Assembly: GCA_018398765.1 (NCBI GenBank)
Contig: JAHBMJ010001945.1
Location: 1-24,315, forward strand
DNA from: Chromera velia
Taxonomy: Eukaryota; Sar; Chromeraceae
Length of the DNA: 24,315 nucleotides
Direction: 5' to 3'
Part shown: one piece after another, positions 18,762-24,315 of the stretch
How the letters are laid out: each line of letters starts with the position of its first letter
Numbering within the stretch: position 1 is the stretch's first letter
Program-made: the position numbers and the translations under genes
The notes under the pieces: model-generated
Told to the model about the DNA's origin: nothing
The model's database searches: none
What the model saw: only the letters and a program-made list of their open reading frames with translations

Positions 18762-18823
18762 GGATCGAAATACCAACTGCAGTTTCAGGCTCAAAGCCAT
18801 CATCAGGGACTTACAATCGATCC
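18762..18823 (-). ncRNA. Possible hammerhead-ribozyme-like motif
   Basis: On the minus strand: GGATCGA, 11 bases, CTGATGA (18806-18800), a GGCT/AGCC stem with a 3-base loop, GAAA (18786-18783), the self-complementary run CTGCAG, then GGT...TCGATCC. The CTGATGA and GAAA core words are in the right order. A 7-bp outer helix (GGATCGA with TCGATCC) plus CC/GG near the core could form stem I with an internal loop, as in the short-stem-III hammerheads of Penelope-like retroelements. Weak point: the first stem II pair would be U-U, not G-C. Activity is unproven. Confidence 0.3.
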
Positions 18824-19251
18824 TTTTGGCAAATGAGAATTTTGTTGCTGTCACTTTGATTATATATACTCAACAACCAGAAGTGCCTCTTAATACGGCC
18901 TGAATGCACAAAAACAATATTGAACAATGCGACGCATTCAGATATTTTTGAGTGAGACTAAAATTGCATATTAGGTTGGCATGGCTCATTGGACCCAGAC
19001 CAGCGCCATGTATGGCTTATAGCACTGATTGCGTATAGGCCGGGGTTACATGCGATTTCTGCATGCATGCATAATCAACTAGAAAAGACGAAATGCAAAT
19101 ACAAAGATAATACAATAGGAATTGTATAACATAGAAAATGAATCTATGCATGCGAATATAAATTGAAATAAATCAGTGTCAAGCATAAACAGGTACTATT
19201 ATGAATGCTACACTGCATATGCCGATGCTAACTGCCACGGGAGACAAACAA

Positions 19252-19347
19252 GGCTGGCCAAACAAAATCGTTTTAATTTTTCTAAAGAAAAAATTAAAAC
19301 GGCTGTAGAAAAATTAAAACGGCTAGCCAAACAAAAACCTTTTAATT
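19252..19347. repeat. Duplicated and palindromic GGCTRGCCAAACAAAA unit
   Basis: A 27-base segment at 19252-19278 recurs at 19321-19347 (24 of 27 identical). Between them lies a palindrome at 19269-19301 (CGTTTTAATTTTTCT / AGAAAAAATTAAAACG). Non-coding; looks like debris of a small fold-back element. Confidence 0.5.
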
Positions 19348-19713
19348 CTTCCTGCGGGTTACTTTAATAATTATTGGTTTACGTTAATACTTTACTACTA
19401 TGCAGGTTTAGGTATGCATAATGAAATGCTTAAGCTGTTTGTACTTCTAGGTCGATTACACTTCAAATTCTTGTAGATTCTTCTTTCAAATTTTAAAAGT
19501 TGTAGTTCCTCCTTAGCAGTGGACCACGAGGAGCATCCATATTATTAGGGAGACAATAAGCTGGGCTAGAGATAAATGAATTTCAATGAATAAAATGTCA
19601 GTGTATTCCACTTTTCATATAGAAAATTAATTAAACAAAATTTAAAAATTTGATAATATAAAAAAACAGAATAATTTCTTTTATCAGTAAGAGGCTGTAT
19701 CTTCTTGAAAGTC

Positions 19714-19974
19714 TTAATCACCGCCTCCTTCGTTTTCTTGTTCCTTTTCTGCGGCTATTTTCGCTTTGATCGCATCCCAGTCCACGTTGATCTCCTGCAC
19801 CAATACACACACAGACGCGAAAGTCGTGAAGAAGGAAGCGCAGGAAAAATGCGTGTGTAAGTCCTTCAAAAACGGACCGGATGGTCAGGGAGCGCTTCAG
19901 TTCAACGCAGAGGTTTCCTTCCGATGAACCGATGGAGGCATGCGGCAAGGAAGTGACAGACAGGGAGAGAGAGT

Positions 19975-20014
<40 letters not shown>

Positions 20015-21587
20015 AGCGAGAAAACACCTACAGATTGTACACAAAGGGACATCCGAGAGAGTGTCTGGTGAGAAGAAGGACGAGGTTAGTACGTGCTCAG
20101 ACAGGAGAGGGGCGAACCGAAAGATGAATTTCGACACACTGACTCACACGGGCAGTAGACACACAAAGAGACAGACAGAGACGCAAAAGAAAGAAAAGAG
20201 GAATCACGCAGAGCAACCAGCCAACCTTGGAGATTTTTTCGAATTTAGGGTTTGACTCCTTGTGTCTCATCTCCTCCAAGAACATCGCCCGGTACCCCAA
20301 CACTGTGTCCACGTGCGTTTTGTGATGCACTGCAAGCTCCAGAGCAGACTGCAAAGAAAGGGAAAAAAGAGAAAATTACTTCACGGAAGATCGACAGTCT
20401 TCATGCAGAATTCGGAGCGACGAATACAACAGAATCTCTCTAGATAAAAGCGGTCATATTGACAATCAATGTATTGTCATTCGGAAACATCAAAGTGAAA
20501 TGCAGTAAAACAGTGAGTGTCAGAGTTCAAAAAAGGCAATCATCCGCCTACAGCCCAATTTCCCGTCGCCCCACCAGTTGACAGGATCTGAACCTCTCTG
20601 CTACCTCTTGTCTCGTCTCCCTCTCCGCGTATGTCTCTCTTTTTCACAAGGTAGCACCCGTTCTGTCTGTAAGAGAAGTGTGGACTCACCTCCCACCGAT
20701 GCAACCTGATGAGCATCTTGATGGCCCTGCAGAGACAGAAAGCGGTCAAGATTTATGATTTGATGTTTGTTTTATCAAGACAACTGAAAAGGGGGAGCAT
20801 GCAAATTGGCAGAAAAACAGAGAGACCGGTAGGCACCCGGACACATCGGCAGATGACTAGGACAGGACATCAGTGTCTTCCAAGGAGGATCCAAAAAGAA
20901 GGGCAAAGAGGAAATCCCCCCACAAATACAAACTGGAAATCTGCAGAAGTGCGCGAAAATATTCGATGTAACAGACACGCCCATTCATCCTCTCCCCTCA
21001 GCAAATGGTGCACTCCCCTGCCCCACCTGCCTCTCTACTCACTATCCAGCACCTCTTCATAGCTACTCAATGCACAGCTGTGGGTTCATGGACACACACA
21101 ATGCTCAAGCAAAACAACGCCCTGAGAACACTCATTTGATCTGCTTTCATCTGACTCGCGCCGCCCCCCCGACTTTGCCAGTTTGTTTCGCTGTCCAACG
21201 AAATTGATTGAGTCCAGTCCGACTTACTTCCTGCCTACCGACTCACCTGTAGACCATTTTGTTCCGAAGAAGGATCTGAACCGCCTCCTCGGGCTTCCTG
21301 CAGAACAAGGCCAACTCTGCTGCCCGCAGCGTCTCGTTCTTCAGAGTTGTCACGTGGGCGATGTACTGAACTTTGTCGACTTCGTCTAGAGCCGCCAGGG
21401 AGATCTCGGCAGTCTGCAACTCTCTGCAAACATGGCCTCAGACAGAGAAGAGAAGAGAAGAGAGCGACAGAAGACAAATCAGAACATGCATCAAAGTTTC
21501 ACTGCACTTCCTCACTAAGCGTGGGCATTCTCCCCTCTCAAATGTTACGAGTGGATGATCTTTTCACCCAACGGAGCGCCGCAGTGG

Positions 21588-21622
<35 letters not shown>

Positions 21623-23870
21623 TGATTGTGCATGTGCGTCACTTTTGTTCAGCAGTTTTTTGGCAGAAGGAAGAACGGAGGGGAAACAAATGCAAACAGA
21701 CAGACAGGGATACACTGGTCAAAGAGAGGCCAAAGAGATGGAGAGACACAACACCGAACTATGCATGTCCATCTGCGTTCATATTCACAGAGAAGCCGCA
21801 AAAGATACACACACAAAATTAGGAACAATTCGCTCTCGATCAGACTTTTGCGTGACGATCAGTGCCCCCAGACACGCTTCATGATTCCAAGGGCAAACAA
21901 GCCATAAAAACCAAACCACAGAGACACCAGACACACACATACATACACACACATACACACCAATACCAACACCAACACACACACACACACACACAGAGAG
22001 ACACAGACAGACACACAGACACACACACCAACACACACCAACACACACACACACATATGCAGACAAGCACACAGAGGAAGACAGTCGAAGCGCCCACACA
22101 CAAAAATGAACACGTACCGCGCGTTCAGGCCCATCGCTGCTAGAGATGCCCACAGGTGTGGCGCCTTCACGAACCGGCAGAGTCGAATGGCTTTCTCCCT
22201 GCACACAAAAACAAAAAGAGTTAACCAGTAGGGCTTCCAGCAGCACCCCCTTGCTTCATTCAGCAGTCACGCGACCCATGCAGGGATCGCACAAATTCAT
22301 CGTCTTACATAAATACATTCTTTTTTTTTGTTCAAAGGGAAAACTCGGGCTCAAGGCCCTTGCAGCAATCTCTGCAAACGTACAAAAATTGACTTTACAA
22401 CCCCACTCACCCACTCACTCACTGACCACTGTCCCCCATCCACAAGTTTGTACAGAGGCACCGCGTAGGGCGACACCGAGAGGAACACCAGGGCCCCGTC
22501 CAGTCGTCTCACCGTCACGTGGGGACCCGAAAAAGCCGCAATCTGGCAGAGCTTACCACAGTTGCCCGCCTCCTTCGTTGACTGCATGCAGGTACCCAGA
22601 GGACAGGGGGTATAACCACAAAAAAAACGGCAGAAGAGTGCAGCCATCCACCAACCTCCTTCTGCCGCAAAGGAGAAAAGCGAGGAACATAACTCGTCAA
22701 GCACACTTTAAGAGGTCTCACGTACTCAGCTGGAAAGCCTATTCGTCTGTCTGCAGCAAAGAAAAGAAGCGACGAAAAAATAATACCCACGGGTAGGCAT
22801 TCTGGCTGACCGTCGCAAGGGGCAGAAGATCTGGGTCGATGAACAGAGCCGCAGGGTAAGTCCAGCAGACAAGTTTGTTGTCTGCAACCCCCGCGAGCAT
22901 GTCGGTTTCGTCGTTCCACGCGAAGGTCTCAACCATCTGGGCGAGCTTCACGAGTCCAGGCCTGCACCAGGGCAAGTCGAGCGAAAGAAAGTGAGAACGT
23001 TCAAAAGAGAAAGAAAGAGAAGGTTGTCAATCAGTAAGGGGCTACTACGTCAACAGAGAGAGAGAGGCCATCACGGACAGGTCTCTTGAGAAAATCCCAC
23101 AAAACCCTTTTTTCCCCTTCCTGCTCTGGTTTTTGACTCTGGTCTTGTGCTCCGTGGCCCTCTTTCTCCTGGTACCTCGCAACAAACATCAACCGACCGT
23201 CTCCCTTCCTCCATTGCCCTACTCCCCCCCAATTCAACTTCACACCGCTGTCCCTCCCTTCCACTGACTTACTTGTGTGCAAGGGAGATGAAGACGTCTT
23301 TGTTTTTGTCCATCAACGCAATCTTCCTGTCTCCTCCCCCTCCATGGTGATTCAATGCCACGACCTCGACCTCCACTTTGTGCTCCACAGGGGACCCCAT
23401 GGCCTTCCCAGTGTGCGCATCGAAAAGTCGAATCACCCGGGGGTTCTGAGCGTCGACCTGCACACACACACACTCACACCCCATGTGCAAGTTCAATCAT
23501 TTGCACGCAAGTACCCCAACAGCGACTGAAAGTTTGTTGTTCCTACTACGAGACATTGGAAGGAGCTTTCGAGGAGAATATCGCGTCTTTACGTAGGAAA
23601 TGGATACAGAGAAACAAGGCAAATAATGAGTGCAAAAGCCTACAGCAGAGGAGGAAGCAAAACGGTCACACCGCCTGCGTTTCCCTCCGAGGAGAAAGTT
23701 TAGCCACACGCTTGTATCCCGTCTTTTCTGATTCACACTCTACCAGCAGAAAACAGACTGACGATGCAGACTGCGTCCTTTGCCACTGCGAGAGTGGAGT
23801 GGTTGAGGAATTCCGTCCTCAGTCCGGGCACACGGATAGTGCTCAGCAGACGGCCCTCGTAGGAGTACAC
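19714..23870 (-). CDS. IFT80: Intraflagellar transport protein IFT80, C-terminal part (9 exons, 5' end outside window)
   Basis: Exons, minus strand, in transcript order: 23870-23763, 23457-23273, 22961-22787, 22581-22427, 22198-22118, 21423-21247, 20726-20690, 20348-20226, 19794-19714. All have GT-AG introns, and together they give 373 residues plus TAA. Recognised from family-typical stretches in the correct order: VYSYEGRLL, ALMDKNKDVFIS, FAWNDETDML, AIRLCRFVKAPHLWASLAAM, DEVDKVQYI, ALELAVHHKTHVDTVLGYR and the ending INVDWDAIKAKI. The first exons cover the end of the second WD40 propeller; the rest is the alpha-solenoid tail. IFT80 is a subunit of the IFT-B complex that carries cargo along cilia; about 770 residues is usual, so the first half lies beyond 24315. 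One exon is only 37 nt. The gene implies a flagellated stage. Transcription converges on gene 3. Confidence 0.93.
19978..20014. repeat. (GA)n microsatellite in the last IFT80 intron
   Basis: About 35 bases of GA on plus, i.e. CT on the IFT80 coding strand, within the intron 19795-20225. Confidence 0.93.
21588..21622. repeat. (GGCA)n tetranucleotide microsatellite
   Basis: About eight GGCA units in the IFT80 intron 21424-22117. It is a relative of the CAGA family (CAGG variant), also seen at 2449-2472 and 23883-23894. Confidence 0.93.
21930..22055. repeat. (CA)n-rich imperfect microsatellite
   Basis: Long interrupted ACAC/ACCAAC tract on plus (TG on the IFT80 coding strand), in the same intron as the GGCA array. 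It keeps frames open on both strands by chance. Confidence 0.92.
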
Positions 23871-24095
23871 CTGTAGTACATACGCAGGCAGGCAGGTAGG
23901 TGGGGAGGGGGCTGTGTGGGAAGAAGACGTGTGTGTTACAGAAAGGATTTGGGACAAGTAGAAGAGCGACCCACGTCTAGAACATTGTGTCCTTCGTGAA
24001 ATTATGAGACCTCCGCAAACCCGAGAAAGAAAAAGACACTAGCAAGAGAAAAACAATGAAGGAAAGGTAATTGAGCAATCAAAGACCGACAAACA

Positions 24096-24191
24096 GACTA
24101 CATGTTTCCTTTCCCTCCTTTTCTTCATGAACACAAAAGACAGACAGACTATATGTTTCTTCTTCTTCTCCCTCCTTTTCTTCATGAACAC
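24096..24191. repeat. Pyrimidine-rich core, copies 2 and 3 in tandem
   Basis: Two copies of GACTAYATGTTTC...CCCTCCTTTTCTTCATGAACACA, at about 24096-24132 and 24147-24191, separated by AAAGACAGACA. They match the core at 3197-3232 and are likewise attached to CAGA units. Confidence 0.75.
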
Positions 24192-24266
24192 AACAGACAA
24201 AAAGAAAGAAAGAACAAAGACAAAAGAACAGCACCAACAATCAAACAGCGTGGGCAGGGGGCCCCA

Positions 24267-24267
<1 letters not shown>

Positions 24268-24315
<48 letters not shown>
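24268..24315. repeat. (CAGA)n microsatellite at the right edge
   Basis: Pure CAGA units, at least 11, continuing past the end of the window. Confidence 0.95.

Larger units (their letters stand above)
18361..19713. other. Gene-free AT-rich region between elements and IFT80
   Basis: No supported gene. It holds a CT/GA-rich tract near 18655-18690, a hammerhead-like fold (18762-18823), overlapping TGCATGCA sites (19060-19071) and a short duplicated/palindromic unit (19252-19347). The last part should contain the IFT80 3' UTR. Confidence 0.5.
23871..24315 (-). other. Partial IFT80 intron running to the window edge
   Basis: Sequence upstream of the acceptor CTACAG at 23871. No further IFT80 exon is recognisable. 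It holds two copies of a pyrimidine-rich core and the CAGA array that ends the window. Confidence 0.6.

Noticed and set aside
19176-19367. Plus-strand frame of 63 residues, Lys-rich
   Set aside because: It lies across a duplicated and palindromic AT-rich unit with no homologous motif and no splice context.
21588-22055. Regularly spaced repeats that could suggest a CRISPR-like array
   Set aside because: These are pure GGCA and CA microsatellites without unique spacers, in an intron of a eukaryotic gene.
21785-22246. Minus-strand frame of 153 residues with Cys-Val repeats
   Set aside because: It mixes a real IFT80 exon (22118-22198) with translated (TG)n intron sequence; the splice-based model explains the locus.
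1-24315. Search by eye for tRNA, rRNA or snRNA genes
   Set aside because: No T-arm plus anticodon-arm combination or conserved rRNA segment was seen. A tRNAscan/Infernal run would be needed to exclude diverged RNAs.

Overview
The window looks like nuclear DNA of a chromerid-type alveolate alga, with Chromera the best guess. The evidence is indirect. The genes have many introns with canonical GT-AG ends, which argues against a dinoflagellate. A membrane-bound hybrid histidine kinase and an intraflagellar-transport gene sit in the same locus, and typical apicomplexans lack the first. The octamer TGCATGCA, a known ApiAP2 target in Apicomplexa, is strongly over-represented. No bacterial operon, rRNA, tRNA or CRISPR array was found.

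Four protein genes can be supported. (1) 202-2148, minus: an intronless ankyrin-repeat protein with a C-terminal region carrying SYPWL, VFWDY and RGWCWFE motifs. (2) 6460-10296, minus: a three-exon, 994-residue hybrid histidine kinase (multi-pass membrane region, DHp/HATPase, receiver). (3) 11540-15190, plus: a six-exon gene for a 564-residue protein that I do not recognise. (4) 19714-23870 and beyond the right edge, minus: nine 3' exons encoding the C-terminal 373 residues of IFT80. I joined the exons by hand. In genes 2-4 every junction keeps the reading frame.

Layout: genes 1 and 2 lie in tandem. Genes 2 and 3 are divergent across about 1.2 kb that holds a perfect 11-bp inverted repeat and a TGCATGCA site. 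Genes 3 and 4 are convergent across 4.5 kb. The two AT-rich blocks (about 4440-6260 and 15470-19700) contain no convincing gene. They are built from small non-autonomous DNA-transposon-like structures: several terminal-inverted-repeat pairs, a hAT-like element with a near-perfect 8-bp target duplication nested in a 2.17-kb element, palindrome-rich AAAATCC repeats, and a possible hammerhead-ribozyme-like fold at 18762-18823.

Simple repeats are heavy: a 750-bp CAGA/CAGACCGA array (2449-3199), and CT/TG/CTGT tracts on the coding strand of many introns. A pyrimidine-rich core of about 33 bp beside the CAGA array recurs twice, 21 kb away in an IFT80 intron, next to the same tetranucleotide. This suggests a mobile microsatellite-bearing element. 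I see no way the four genes form a single pathway; IFT80 implies a flagellated stage, and the kinase is a membrane sensor of unknown input.
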